Part shown: piece after piece, positions 36,865 to 48,500 of the stretch | Numbering within the stretch: the first letter of the stretch is position 1 | Layout of the letters: each line of letters begins with the position of its first letter | Source of the DNA: Aptenodytes patagonicus | Taxonomy: Eukaryota; Chordata; Aves; Sphenisciformes; Spheniscidae | Length of the DNA stretch: 64,000 nt | Direction: 5' to 3' | Assembly (NCBI RefSeq): GCF_965638725.1 | Contig: NC_134982.1 | Coordinates: forward strand, 39,236,799 to 39,300,798 | Program-made: the position numbers and the translations under genes | The notes under the pieces: model-generated | Seen by the model: the letters and a program-made list of their open reading frames with translations, nothing else | The model's database searches: none | What the model was told of the DNA's origin: nothing

Positions 36865-38937
36865 TTGGTTGTAAATGGCTAAAGCCCAGAAAGAGTGGGA
36901 TGAAGAAGGCCAGTAGCAGAGTACAGACCCTGAACTTCAGGAGAGCAGATTTTGACTTATTCAGGGGACATTTTGGTAGGACCCTATGAGAGGTAACTTT
37001 GAAGGATGAAGGAGCTCAGGAAAGCTGGCAGAGCTACAAGCACAGCATAAGGTGCAAGAAAAGACCACCCCAATACTCAGGAAACCAACTAGATGTATTG
37101 GGAGACTAAACAGTGTGCTCCGGTGCAAAATTGGCAGCATACAGGAGGCAGAAGTAGGAACAGTCTACAGAGGGGCACTTTAGAAACATTGCTTGGGCAT
37201 ACAGAGATGGTGTTAGAAAAGCTGAAGCTCAGTGCAAATTGAAATTTGCAAGGGATGTCAATGGCAACAAGAGGAGCTTCTACTGTTACATTAATAGTAA
37301 AATGTTGAACAAAGAAGTAGGACATTTTCACGGTGCTAAGAGAGCTGGCCAATGCCCTTGTGAGGTTGCTCTCTGTTAATCTTCATAAGGTCATGGAGAT
37401 CTGCAATGACTGCAGAAAGGCAAACATTGACCCATTTTTGAAAAATGCAAAAAGGTCAGCGTGGAGTACAACAAGCATGTCAACCTTACTTCAGTCTGTG
37501 GGAAGATCATGGAGTGTATCCTCTTGGAGCACATTTCTGGGCGTGAGAAGGAGGAGGATCCAGTCGACTACAAGCCAGTCAGTATCACTTCAGCCCCTGG
37601 GAAGGTTGGGGAACACATCATTGTAGAAGCCATTTTTAAATGCAAGAAGAACAGGATGTGACTAGGAGCAGTCAGTGTGGATTTACCAAGAGCAAGTCAT
37701 GCCTGCCTGACGAACCTCATTGCTTTCTATAATGAGGTTACTTGTGCTGTGAACAAGAGGAGGGCAGTGGATGTTGTATACTTTACCAAGACCTTCAATA
37801 CAGTCTTCCATTGTCTCCCTATCACCAAACTGGTGAAATATGGCCTGGATAAGTGGACAGTATAGTCAGTGGAAAACTGGCTGGATGGTTGGGCTCAAGG
37901 GGTGGTGATCAGTGGTGCAAAGTCTATCAGACTGGCAAGTAATGGTGTCCAGCAGGCATCAGCAGTGGGCGCAACACTGCATAGTGCCTTCATTAATGAC
38001 TTGGATGATGAGATGGAGTGCACTCAGCAAATTTGTGGCTGACCCCAAGTTGCAGAGAGCATTCAAAGCACTGGTAAGTAGGGTGCTCTTCAGGTGGACC
38101 TAGACAGTCTGGAGAAATGGTCTGATGGGAACTTCTTGCAATTCAACATGGAGCAATGCAAGGTCTTGCATCTGGAATGAAATAATCCCATGCACCAATA
38201 CAGGCAGGGGCTGACTATCTAGGAAGCAGGTCTACAGAAAAGGCCCTGACGGGGGGTCCTGGTAGACACCAAGATGAACCTGAGTCAGCAGTGCAGTGTG
38301 GCAGCAAGGAAGGCCAGCTGCATCTTGGGCTGTATTAGTAAGAATGTGACATCCATGACCATGATTGTTCCCCTCTGTGTGGCACTTGTGAGGTAGCGTC
38401 TGGAGTGCTACATCCAGAATTTGGGCTCCCCAGTACAAGAAGGACACTGGAGCAAGTCCAGCAGGGGCCATCAAGATGGTCAGGGGTCTGGAGCACAAAA
38501 TGTACAAGGGGAGGCTGAGAGCAGTGCCTGTTCAGCTTGAAGAGGGGAAGGCAAAGGAGAGACATTATTGCCGTTTGCAACTACCTGGTGGGAGGATGCA
38601 GAAAAGATGGAACCAGACTATTCTCAAGAGGTGCACAGCAATAGGATGAGACGCAACAGGCACAAGCTGGCTATATACAAACAAAAATTACATTATATAC
38701 AAACCAAAATTCCTGTTAGGTATTAGGAAAAAGTTGTGGGTTTGGTTTTCTTTACCATGAGGGTTGTTGAGTATTGGAACAACTTGCCCAGGGAGACTAT
38801 ATCCTTGGAGGTTTTCAGGATATGTGTGAACTTGGGATAGAGCAAGCTGATCTTATCAGACCAGTTCTGATGAGGGAATTGGGCTAGATGACCTCTGGAG
38901 ATCTTTGTTCCAATCTAAACTCTGATTCAGTGATTCT
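36865..38937 (+). mobile_element. CR1 LINE, old plus-strand copy
   Basis: About 2 kb of CR1. The stretch near 37230-37320 corresponds to the region before reverse transcriptase. Translated scraps at 37460-37870 correspond to the 'VSLTS..GKIME..LLEHI' and 'SHACLTNLIAFYNEVT' parts of the reverse transcriptase. The 3' end is intact in outline: 'gggctagatgacctctggag' near 38880 followed by an ATTCAGTGATTCT tail. Frameshifts and stops break the frame in many places, so it is dead. It is truncated at the 5' end. Confidence 0.85.
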
Positions 38938-38939
38938 TA

Positions 38940-39838
38940 TTGGGAAGAGTAAACATGGGTATGGATTTACCAAGGAAAAATTATGCCTGACCCACCTGAT
39001 TGCCTTTACTAAAGGATAAAATAACTGGATTTGTAGACAAGGGAAGAGTGGTAGATGTCATTTATGTCAACTTGAGCAAGGCCTCAGCTGTATCCCACAG
39101 TGTTCTTGTGTCAAAGGTAGGATGTTTGCCCACTGGCAGAGCTGCCCTCTGGACAGATTAGAGGAACAGGCTGATGGGAACCTCAGGAATGTCAACAGTG
39201 ACAAATGCCTTGTCTTGCCTCAGCCCTTACAGTACAGGCTGGGGATGGGCTGGCTATGGAGCAGTTATGCGGAGATGGCCATGGGCCCTGGCAGGCAGTG
39301 CCCCAGGCAGTGTGAGCAGGGCATAGCCTGGGGAGCCAGGTTAGGGTGGGATTTATCCCCCTCTGCTCAGCACTCATTAGACCTCATATCAACATGTCCA
39401 GTTTTGGATCCCAGTAAGGGAGAGGTACTGACCAGCAGGAATGAATTCAGGAGAGACCATTGAGACAGTGGGGCTGCTTCCCTTGCCCTGCAAGGAGAGG
39501 CTGTGGGACTGGGGCTGGTTCAGCTGGGTGCAGGGACAGCTTCGAGGGTACCCAACAGCAGCCCTGGCACCGATGGGAGAGGGGTGAAGAAGACACAGCG
39601 AGGCTTTTCAGAGCAGTCTGTGGCAAAAAAGCTTGGGCTAGTGATGAAGAGAAAACTTTTATCAATCAGTACAGCTCAGTAAGGTGGTGCCTTCTCTGAT
39701 TTTGGAGGTTTTCAAGCCCTGATGGGACAAAGCCCTGAGCAACCTGGTCTGACACCATGGCTGAACTTCCTTTGAACAGGAGGTTGAACTAGAGGCATCC
39801 TTAGGTCCCTGCCAGCTTTGATTATCCAGTGATCCTGT
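38940..39838 (+). mobile_element. CR1 LINE, second plus-strand copy, internally deleted
   Basis: This copy starts directly after the tail of the previous one, with 'tggatttaccaaggaaaaat' from the reverse-transcriptase region. It lacks much of the middle, has a GC-rich 3' part, and ends 'ttaggtccctgccagctttg' and 'attatccagtgatcctg', the CR1 3' end. The frame is broken. Head-to-tail placement means either a second insertion at the tail of the first or rearrangement of two copies. Confidence 0.8.
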
Positions 39839-41533
39839 AAAATTTCCAGGCATTCCACGTGCGTATGCAAGTGCCTTTGCTGAGGGTGAATGCCGAAGAC
39901 TGAAGAATTGTTTAGATGGTATTTCAATTCATTAAATTGCATTGATACAGGTGTTGTAAATATCTTGTAGACGTTTAGTGTAGATTGATTGAAATTGAGG
40001 AATTGTTTCTGATGGGGGCGGCAACAGATTTCTGGTCTGCCTGGAATAACTGATTTGTGCTTCCGTTGAAAGTGTACTGTGCTTCTCATGATCCTCTACT
40101 GTAGTTTCTTCTTTTAATATGAATAATAAAAATTACCTGGTGGCAGACAGCATATAATTCCAGTGTGTTTGTGTCAAAACTACCTAGGAAGGAACCTTCC
40201 ATCATTTTGCTGCTTCTTAGGTAGAACTGGAGGGGGTTGTTTTTTCTGTCTCAGTTGGTATATACAAATAGGTTGAATGCATCTAGATCCACTGGGGTTT
40301 AGACATGCTCAACAGATCTAGGTATGTCTGGAATTGTTTGCTGTAGTGATTATATTTCTTTTTAAAAAAAAAAAACAAGATGTCAACTCTAGTTTAATGT
40401 GTGTTCATTATATGAACACCTATTGTCTCAAAATGCAGTTAAATCTATTCTAAAACATAACAAACCCATATTGGCATAATTCTGAGTGCGGTTAACATTT
40501 TTTTTTTTTCCCCCTCCTAATCTTTCAGAAATGTAATTCACATATTTTGCCGAATATTTTAACTGCCAGGAATTTATATTCATTGTGGTGGTAACTTAAT
40601 TTTGAGTTTTCCTGCTGTGAATGGTATTTGTTGTAGCACATGCTGCATTTGCATGTTTCCAGGGTTTAATTAGGTCTTTTTGAAAATAAATGGCAAGATT
40701 CTGAATGCATCACACCGACAGCATGTCTTGAAATTGGAGTATTGTGCATGTATATGTTTTCTTAGTGGTTATTGCAAAGGATTACACTTAGGTTTTCAGC
40801 AAGTGCTAGGGGTTTTTTTTTTTTTTTAACGAAGCCATCCCCAGTGACTGGAGGTGTGTTTACAGTAAACTGAAATATTTGACTATTTGCAGTTGGCTAT
40901 CAGTTTCACTGGTGTGCAACAAGGTAAGCTGAGTTCTGATTTCTCTCCAGTTTAGGTTCCCATGTGCTTGTGGGTGCCTGCATATTCCAACTTAGAGAAG
41001 TTTTTTTTATCAAGTGTTCCAGCCCCTAACTACAATTACCATTTACAGTCTCACAGGTGGTTCTTTTGTTTGTTTTACTTCTGTTCTTGCATGAAATAAT
41101 TGAAAAACTTGTGGAGAATTTTGCATTTTAAATCATGTTTTAGAAACTGTGAACAGTCCTCTTGAGCTGTCCCATTTTCAAGTCAATGAGATATACTTAA
41201 AATGCTCTCCCAGATAAATGTTTTCAGAGTACACATATGCTGTGCCATATGGAACTGTATATTTGCTCCAGCTTTAAGAAACGTTGATCACCCATTCTTT
41301 GCGCAAGACCAATGAGTATTCAACATTTCTTGGGTTTAAGCCCATCAAGCAAGGTGATATGGTAGGCTTAGGAGGGGAAGAAAATGCTTTAATGCTTACA
41401 TCTGCTGTTAAGTACAACATAAATCTTGTCTATTTTTTTTCTGGCAAATAGCATGGTTTCTTTCCCAGTCCTAAGTATATTTTTTTAAATCTCTCTTGCA
41501 GAGTGAGAGTTAGTGTCATATGACAGAGCCAAA

Positions 41534-41590
41534 ATGTTGGATGACATCAAGAAGCGGTTTGAATTTCCTAATGCAGTTATTCAGTCACAG
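41534..41590 (+). CDS. FOCAD: FOCAD first coding exon
   Basis: Nineteen codons read MLDDIKKRFEFPNAVIQSQ; human focadhesin begins MSDDIRKRFEFPNSLIQSQ. The exon starts at about 41502 after TTGCAG, so 32 bases of leader precede the start codon. ATG at 41534 is chosen because it matches the human start, has A at -3, and follows an in-frame TGA at 41504-41506; a GTG at 41513 is in frame but is not needed. The donor is CAG before GTAATT. The exon ends in phase 0. Confidence 0.96.
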
Positions 41591-43766
41591 GTAATTTTTT
41601 TAAAAGCTTTAAATGGATTGAATTGTCTGTGGAAACCTTTGTTCCAAGGCCTGCTGCCTGACTGTAAAAAGGTGATGAGGAAGACTTCCCCCCACCCCCC
41701 CCCACCCAAAGGCAGAAAAACCATAGAAGTAGAGTATTCTTAAGTTGCAAACAAATGCTAATTGCCCCCTCTGTGTAATCCAAACATTGGACATAATTGC
41801 TTATCACTGTAAAGTCTCTGCAGGAAAACCAGAAGCTTTCCAGGTCTGGAAGGTTTAAGTGAGGCCAAATGGTTTTTAGTGACCCTGTGATCTTGAGAGA
41901 AACCAGAAGTTACCAGATGTCATGTGTGGGGTTGAAATACTTGACAATACTTTATAGAACTGTCTTTAGGACTGATCTGTTTTCTTCCTGTGTGATGAGA
42001 GCTGATGAACTACTGCAGTCTTGTCTGTCATCAAAGAATAACTGTATACAGAGCTCCACTGTGATCAGCAGACCAAAACCCTTTATTTTCAGATCCATGC
42101 ATTGGCTCCTAATCATGTTCACCTAAAACTTTCTCATGTGCATAAAGTGTTTAGCACAGTATTTTTAACAGACAGGAAGGAAGAAAGTAATAAGCTCCGT
42201 TTAAATAATGCACCTTCCTTGCTTTGGCCAGCTCTCATTTCAGTATTAAAAACGTATCTCTTCAGCTCTAAGATCACTGCTAACTTACCCATTTTCTTCC
42301 TCTTCCTGTTTTGAATTCAGGATTAAATATGTAGCCATTTGTTTGATGGAATAAGTTGATGTGAATGCAGTCTGTGCAACCTGGTGTCTCTGTTGCCTTT
42401 TCAGTTCAGCCCAGTCTACATTAGTTTACAATAATTAAGTTTGAAAGAGAGACACAGAAGTCCCCTTGTGATCAACTTAGCGTTTAGGAGAGGAAGTCAT
42501 GTCCCTGAAAGCTAGAGTTCATCTAAGGTGTAGCAAAGTGTCTTGTACTGCAGATGAGTTCACGTCATTGCTAACCTTAATGAGTAGGACTCACATCTTT
42601 GAACCAGTTCATTTTTCTTCAGTGCAGAATGTCCGCATGGTACAAATATTGCTGAAATGTCTTGGCTCATCACTACAGCTGCACATCACTAAGGGCTACT
42701 GGTGTGCTTTGGTTGATTTTGTGCTGTGCTTTGGTTGTTTTGCTAGTTTCCACTTATATTCTGTGACCCCTGAAAAGCGTGCTGTAATCTTCAAACTATC
42801 ATCAGGCCAGGATTCAACTTCGTGACAGATGTCTTCTCTTTCTGGGACCAACCAAGACATCTGCTCTGCAGAGCATGTAACCTACACAGACAAGGATCAG
42901 CGAAGTGAGAAACTTGAGCATAGTTTTGTAGGCCAGAAAGTTTCACTGGTGAATCTAGTTATTGGAATGCAGTGGGCTAATCTACGTTTTGACTTTCCTG
43001 TACAGCTCACTGCAAAAGCCACTTCCTATTGATAAGCCCCTTTTCCAGTGTAATGAAAGTGTTTTAAGGATGTGGTGTGGGTGTGAATTAATTTCTGAAG
43101 TTCCTTATAAACAGGAAAAAGAAAAAATAATACAAGATTCACTTGGTAAGTGCACTAAAAAAGATGTAATCTGCCTGGGGAGCATGTTGTTGTTCTTGCT
43201 ATGGGATAGCTGCAGAGATGAATATCTGACTTTGTCCCATTTTCTCATTCCATTTTCACAAGAGTAAGATTCCCAAATTATAAACTTGTGATGCAAAAAT
43301 TTGGGCAAGTTGCTTAGATTTGCTGTGTTCCACATCCTCTCTTGCTTCTGCTGCCCTATATAGTGAAGGATTTAATAATTACCAGTGCTGTTAAGTACAC
43401 TGAGATCTGTACAGCAGCGGAGCTGTAAATGTCTGTTACAGTTGATGCATTAAAATATCTGCAATTCCTGAGTATGTACCTCATTCTAATCTTATAAGAG
43501 GTTCTGTACAAAGAGACCCTTGGATCTATGTGGAGCCCTATGGAGGCTTGTTTCTCTTCTGCCTCAGGATAACAGTAAATAGTAGTATGCCAGCATTATG
43601 GAGATTTTTGACCCTAAAACATATTTCAGCTTCCATACCAGTAAGTTTGGTATTTCAAATCACGATAAAATGATCATATGCAACAGCAGTGTAAATTCTT
43701 CCTAATAGAGAATTGAAAAATAACACTTGATCTGCATGTGTGTTTTATTTCTTTTTTCTCTTTCAG
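41591..43766 (+). other. FOCAD: FOCAD intron 2
   Basis: About 2.2 kb of AT-rich sequence with a C run near 41690. Open frames around 41869-43267 on the plus strand are short, overlap stops, and show no known protein. I see no recognised repeat. Confidence 0.85.
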
Positions 43767-43841
43767 GCAGTGGGTCATCTGATTGCTGCAGTACTGAAAG
43801 AAAGTATTTCTTCGGAGAAGATCAGGCAGGCATCTGACCAG
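43767..43841 (+). CDS. FOCAD: FOCAD second coding exon
   Basis: Twenty-five codons read AVGHLIAAVLKESISSEKIR followed by QASDQ, residues 20-44. The human counterpart starts AVGHLIAAVLKE and ends STNQ, with the same length. The acceptor is TTTCAG with a good pyrimidine tract, and the donor is CAG before GTCTGT. It enters and leaves in phase 0, so skipping it would keep the frame. The segment forms one helix of the amino-terminal helical array. Confidence 0.96.
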
Positions 43842-45380
43842 GTCTGTCATTCTTTCACTTCTGTCTCCTCTGCATCCATATGTGCTTACATTATTCTATG
43901 GTTTCTCATTCCCATTGTGTAATTTTAATAAATCCTAGAAGTTAAGTGAGGTAGTTAGCCATATGTGTCTGGGCGTACAGGTAGAAACGGTAAATCTCTG
44001 GGATCAGAAGAGCAGTTCTACTTCCATCAGAAGTCTTAATGGCAGAAGTCTTAATTCTGCAGAATACCAACATCTAGCTATGCTCAGTTTAAGAGAGTTT
44101 TATTTGAGTTTATTTACATTACTGCAAGTGAAGTGCCATATGGTGAGACACTGTCACTTAAGCAGGAAAGTCTTTTACATCACTTTAAAAATTTCAAAAA
44201 GTACGGCGTTTCACATACCTGTGTTGGTGTTATATTTTATATTAGCTAAGTGGAGCTTATATTTCTTTGAGAGAGCATGGTGCAAAGGCACACTTTGCCT
44301 TTCAGTTGAGTCAGGCTCGCTTAAGTGCAGGTCTGTCTTGTTAACTGAGAGGCATATGAAATGCTGGCATTTGCAAGTGTCACAGAAACACAGGAGGGGT
44401 GTTAGTTAGGACTTGCTCCTCCGTTTTTCCTCCCCAAAAACTGACATGTACAGAAATGAGCAGAAAATGATTTGTGGATTTTTTCCTCCCAGTCTGAAGT
44501 CTTAAAAAAAAAAAACAAACCCAAACCTGCAAAGTGCTGAGTTTTGATGTGAAGGAATATTGGAGGTGTGTCCATTCTCTAACAAAAGCTCCTCCAGCAG
44601 TCCTGATCGTAATCATGTTCCCAAATGACATTCTGTTTTGAGCTACAAGCAGACTCTTCCCATTTGCCATCCCATGAAAATATTAAACTGAAATACAGCA
44701 ACACCTTCTAAAATGCTAAGAAGCAGAAGATTGTGCTGCTTAGACATTGCAGGCTCCCTTTTTATTCAAGAGCATTTTGCAGTGTTCAGTTGTTTAAAAA
44801 TGTTCCTTGTTTCTCCATTTGGAAGCTACAAAGTCAGCAAACTAACCTGTGAATGCAAATTTAGCATGAAAACAAGCAGCATTTTTAATGGATACTGCCA
44901 AACCTTTGTGCTTGCTAGCAAATGCAGAGAACTGAGGACTTCATATGGTGAGTAAAGACGACTTGCCTCTGGATAGCCCTTTGTATGCCTGCCTCTAGCT
45001 GTCTGCACTACACCTTGCTGTAGCCATAGCTTTACACAGCAGTTTGAGTTGTCTCCAATTACATCTTGATCTTTTTAAGGAGAGTGAAATTGATGAGAGC
45101 CTACCTGCATAGGCACAGCTGAAAAATCTGTTTGCCTTACCCTTTTCTCAGAGACTCCTGTCTGTACTGAGGGCATAGGCAGTAGGGGGCAGGAAAGTGG
45201 GAGCTGTCCTGGGAAAGGTCTGCCTTAGGTATAGAATCTGTACCCCAGCTTCCTCTCTTATGCTCTCTAAGACTTGAGGAGAAGTTGTCAAGCAGGTTTT
45301 TATTTAAAAGTCTGTTTGAGATGAGTGAAGAGAAATCAGTGTCAGCCTTCTCATTGCTTGTGTCTCATGCTTTTGACTAG
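43842..45380 (+). other. FOCAD: FOCAD intron 3, with a CTCF-like motif
   Basis: This 1.5-kb intron has a doublet of AGAAGTCTTAAT near 44030-44055 and an A run near 44503. Its notable content is GGCAGTAGGGGGCAG at 45178-45192. No repeat family or exon was recognised in it. Confidence 0.85.
45178..45192 (+). promoter_or_regulatory. CTCF-like motif in FOCAD intron 3
   Basis: GGCAGTAGGGGGCAG contains AGTAGGGGGCA, a full match to the central CTCF core; the leading CC is replaced by GC. It lies about 190 bases before coding exon 3. Occupancy is not shown by sequence alone. Confidence 0.45.
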
Positions 45381-45535
45381 ACTCCTGCTCTGAACTTGCT
45401 TTGGGAGAAGTGCTGCAGTGAGAATGTTGCCTTGCGAACAGCCTGCTCTGAGGGGTTGGTGGCGCTTGTTGCAGAGAAACATGCTGAGCTTGACTATGTT
45501 CTTCATGGAGCTCTCAACCTGATTCCTTCAGCAAG
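45381..45535 (+). CDS. FOCAD: FOCAD third coding exon
   Basis: The exon encodes residues 45-95, beginning TPALNLLWEKCCSENVALRT and ending with HGALNLIPSA plus two bases of an arginine codon. Human focadhesin has TPALNLLWEKCCSDNVVVRT at the same place. The acceptor is ACTAG with a modest pyrimidine tract, and the donor is GCAAG before GTAGTG. It is 155 bases, entering in phase 0 and leaving with two bases of a split codon. The alternating hydrophobic pattern and paired cysteines fit HEAT-like helices. Confidence 0.96.
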
Positions 45536-48500
45536 GTAGTGTTTGGTTGCCTGATTTTGTGTCTTTTGTCAGCTGGTTATCAGACATTGCTTTTCCCTTG
45601 TAAATACAGGGGAAGAGAAGAGGTTCTGTAAATTACAGTATCTTCAAATAAGTTGTGGCATTAAGGACTGGCATTGCCCTGCCAGTCTGCTGAAGGCTGT
45701 TACTTTCATCTTGGCAGTGTGACACTGTGGGTCTCTGACTTAAGAACTTGCGGAGTATCCTATGCATGTAAGCTGAAATTGTTAGCAGTTCAGACTAATG
45801 CTCTGAACTTTGAACTGTGGAACCTCAGAAATCAATGCCCTGCCTAGTTTTGTTGCCTCTATCATGGGGAAGGGGGAAGAAAATGGCAGCAACTTCCATT
45901 ATGAGGATGGGAAATAACTTCCTAATCAGTTTGTCCAAATAACTAGTTGCTCAATTAGAGTTGCCACAAGACTGTGGGTGCGGATTAGGAATGCTGGGTT
46001 TTGTTTCCATGTCTGCTGAGGAAGAAATCACTTTACCTAACTCTGCAGCTACTCCTCTTACAAAATTCTGCAAATATAATGCCTACATCTCACAATGGTG
46101 TTCTGAGCTAGACTGCCTGTGCAACATACTAAGAGAATACAGTTGTGGGGGGAAAAAGACTGTGCATAAAATTTATAAATGGGAAGTCAAATGATGATTG
46201 GGAAGATATTTCCGTTCAAATCTACCAACCTTGTAAAGTTCCTTGGCTATCTTTTTCTCTTCTGATTTTTGGCAGCTAACTGGATTTCTGCACTAAGCTT
46301 TCTCATTCCCTTCCTAGAGAATGCTAGAGTTGTTTTTAGCCAAGCCAGCTAATTGGTGCTACACCTGTGATGTATTATGCTGGTGGGCTCAGCATAGAGG
46401 TTGCAAGAACCACACTATTCAAGACATGTTTTTTACCCCTTCTGACCTTCACATAATCAGTTTTAGGCTGAGGTTTTTCATGGCCAAAGGTGAGTTTAGG
46501 TTTGAGTAAACTAGTGAAATGCTTAAGAAATCAGATATTTTAAAAAAGACTGTTTCTCTCCTTGTGACTTGCTTGTTTGCAGCTAGGATCTTGCTATGAT
46601 GATGCTGATTCTATGCTGAGTTTACAATAAGTGGTTATGGATCCCTAGGAAACGTTTTGTAAATATATTTTTATAATATGAATAATTTCTGCAAACCACT
46701 GTCCTCCAAATGACAAAATTTTACTAGTTCAGTTTGGGGTTAAGGGAATAATCTGCATTGTTAATAAAGTAGTAAAAGCACCTGTGCTTAGACTATGAGA
46801 ACCTGAGTCCTGTGGGGGTAAGGTGGAGGGAAAGTTTCACTAGCTGTGGCTTGCTGACTAAGAAATGTGAAATGCCTGTTCAGCTAAGGGTTTGTTACAG
46901 TATCAGCAGTTTATAAGGAAATGAAATGTTAATACAAATTCGTACTTCAGAAAATAAAAAGTGTAAAATGGGATATTTAGGATTGAGTTAACCTTAAAAA
47001 CAAAATCAGAGTTACAAATTGAAAGGGCTTGGATCTACCTCATTTCTATACCATTCTTAGCTTTTTCCATGTGTGAAACAGACACACATGACTGATTGCT
47101 ATAGTAAGTGCTGGCAAATTACTCGGGAACCTTTTACGTATTTTTGGCAGCTTCCCCCTGACATCCCCCCCTCCCCCCCAAGCTGCCACAATTCAAACCA
47201 CATCCACTATGGATTGCAAAACAGGGTTTATATAGCCTAACCACACAAGTCTGTGGGTTTACAATGTCTGTAGCCTCAGGAGCTGATTAAACTAAACTTC
47301 AGACTGGTTCATTTCAGCGCTGATACTTTTTTTTTTTCCCTTGACTCTTTTAGAATTGTAGCCTGCTGTTCGTCATTGTGCTCCCTGCCAAATTTTCATC
47401 CAGGTTTGCTCTATGGCTTTGCACTGCTTTGTGCACAGTGTCTCTAAAATAAAGTGAATATGAAATTAGCAGCTAGTGGCAGCCAGCAGAAAGGCACTTG
47501 CAACTGCTGAGCACCTTTCAGTGCTGAATGGAGTTAGGTGAATGTTTTATTGGCAAAGACTGCTCATGTTGTGTTCTTGCTTCTGTTCCTTCTGTTATGA
47601 TGAATTTAGCAGGGGCTTAGTGCACCTGGTGGGTTTTACTTTGTCAGGTGTATCAAATTCTGCATGCTAGGAAAGACATTTTGTGTTGTCAGAGGTGAAC
47701 ATCCAGTGCTTATCTGAGTTGACTTGTTACATGGTTCACACTATCTGCTCATTATACAAATGGGAATCTATTCTTACCTCTCCGGTGCATCATTGTACCG
47801 TAACTGTCTCTTATACCCAGTGTTCAGTTTTCACTGATGTCCCAAGAGTTTAAACTTCATGGAGCATCATATTTATGTGTGTTTCTGTGTGTATGCATAT
47901 ATACAAAATATGTACACATGTGTAAATATATACATGCACATTTTTACACATTTTTAACATTGGTCTCCAGCTTTCTGTGTAGAAGATGGTGGGAAAACTC
48001 TATGGCCTGTATTCAATAATGAATGAGCATAAATAAAGTCAGTCTATTTAAAAACCTGTGAAACAATGGATTATTGTAATCTTTAAGAAATTGTCAGAAG
48101 CGTTTCTGTGTGTATGTATGTTTTCAGAATGTTTTTATCACCCGAGCATCCATGCCTGTAGGAGGTGGGGAAATCCTTGCGATATGTCATGCCATTTTGC
48201 TGCTTGTGTTCAGGAGCTGAGTGCAAAGCCTAAAGCAGCCATTCTACCCCCACCTCCTGCCTGGGAATTAGGACCAGCAATACAGGAGTTTCAGAACAGG
48301 GAAGCCTGTTTTCTTGCTGTTTTATGGTTTGTTTTTCTCCTCGATGCATAGTTACCCAGTTGAGGCTGGTAAATATGCTAGCATATTATCCAGCTTCAAC
48401 TGACTCCTTCTAGCAATGAAGTATCTAAAAGGTGGTTCTTCTCTCTCCCCCTCCATACTTATCCAAAAGGCTCCTTCCTCCTCTGTGTGTTAGGTTGACT

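Larger units (their letters stand above)
32547..41501 (+). other. FOCAD: FOCAD intron 1
   Basis: About 9 kb lie between the inferred non-coding exon and the first coding exon. It contains a solo LTR (33261-34306), two head-to-tail CR1 copies (about 36865-39838), a GT-rich patch near 34387 and several T runs. The remaining sequence, 34307-36864 and 39839-41501, is AT-rich with no recognised feature. A second untranslated exon could hide here. Confidence 0.75.
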
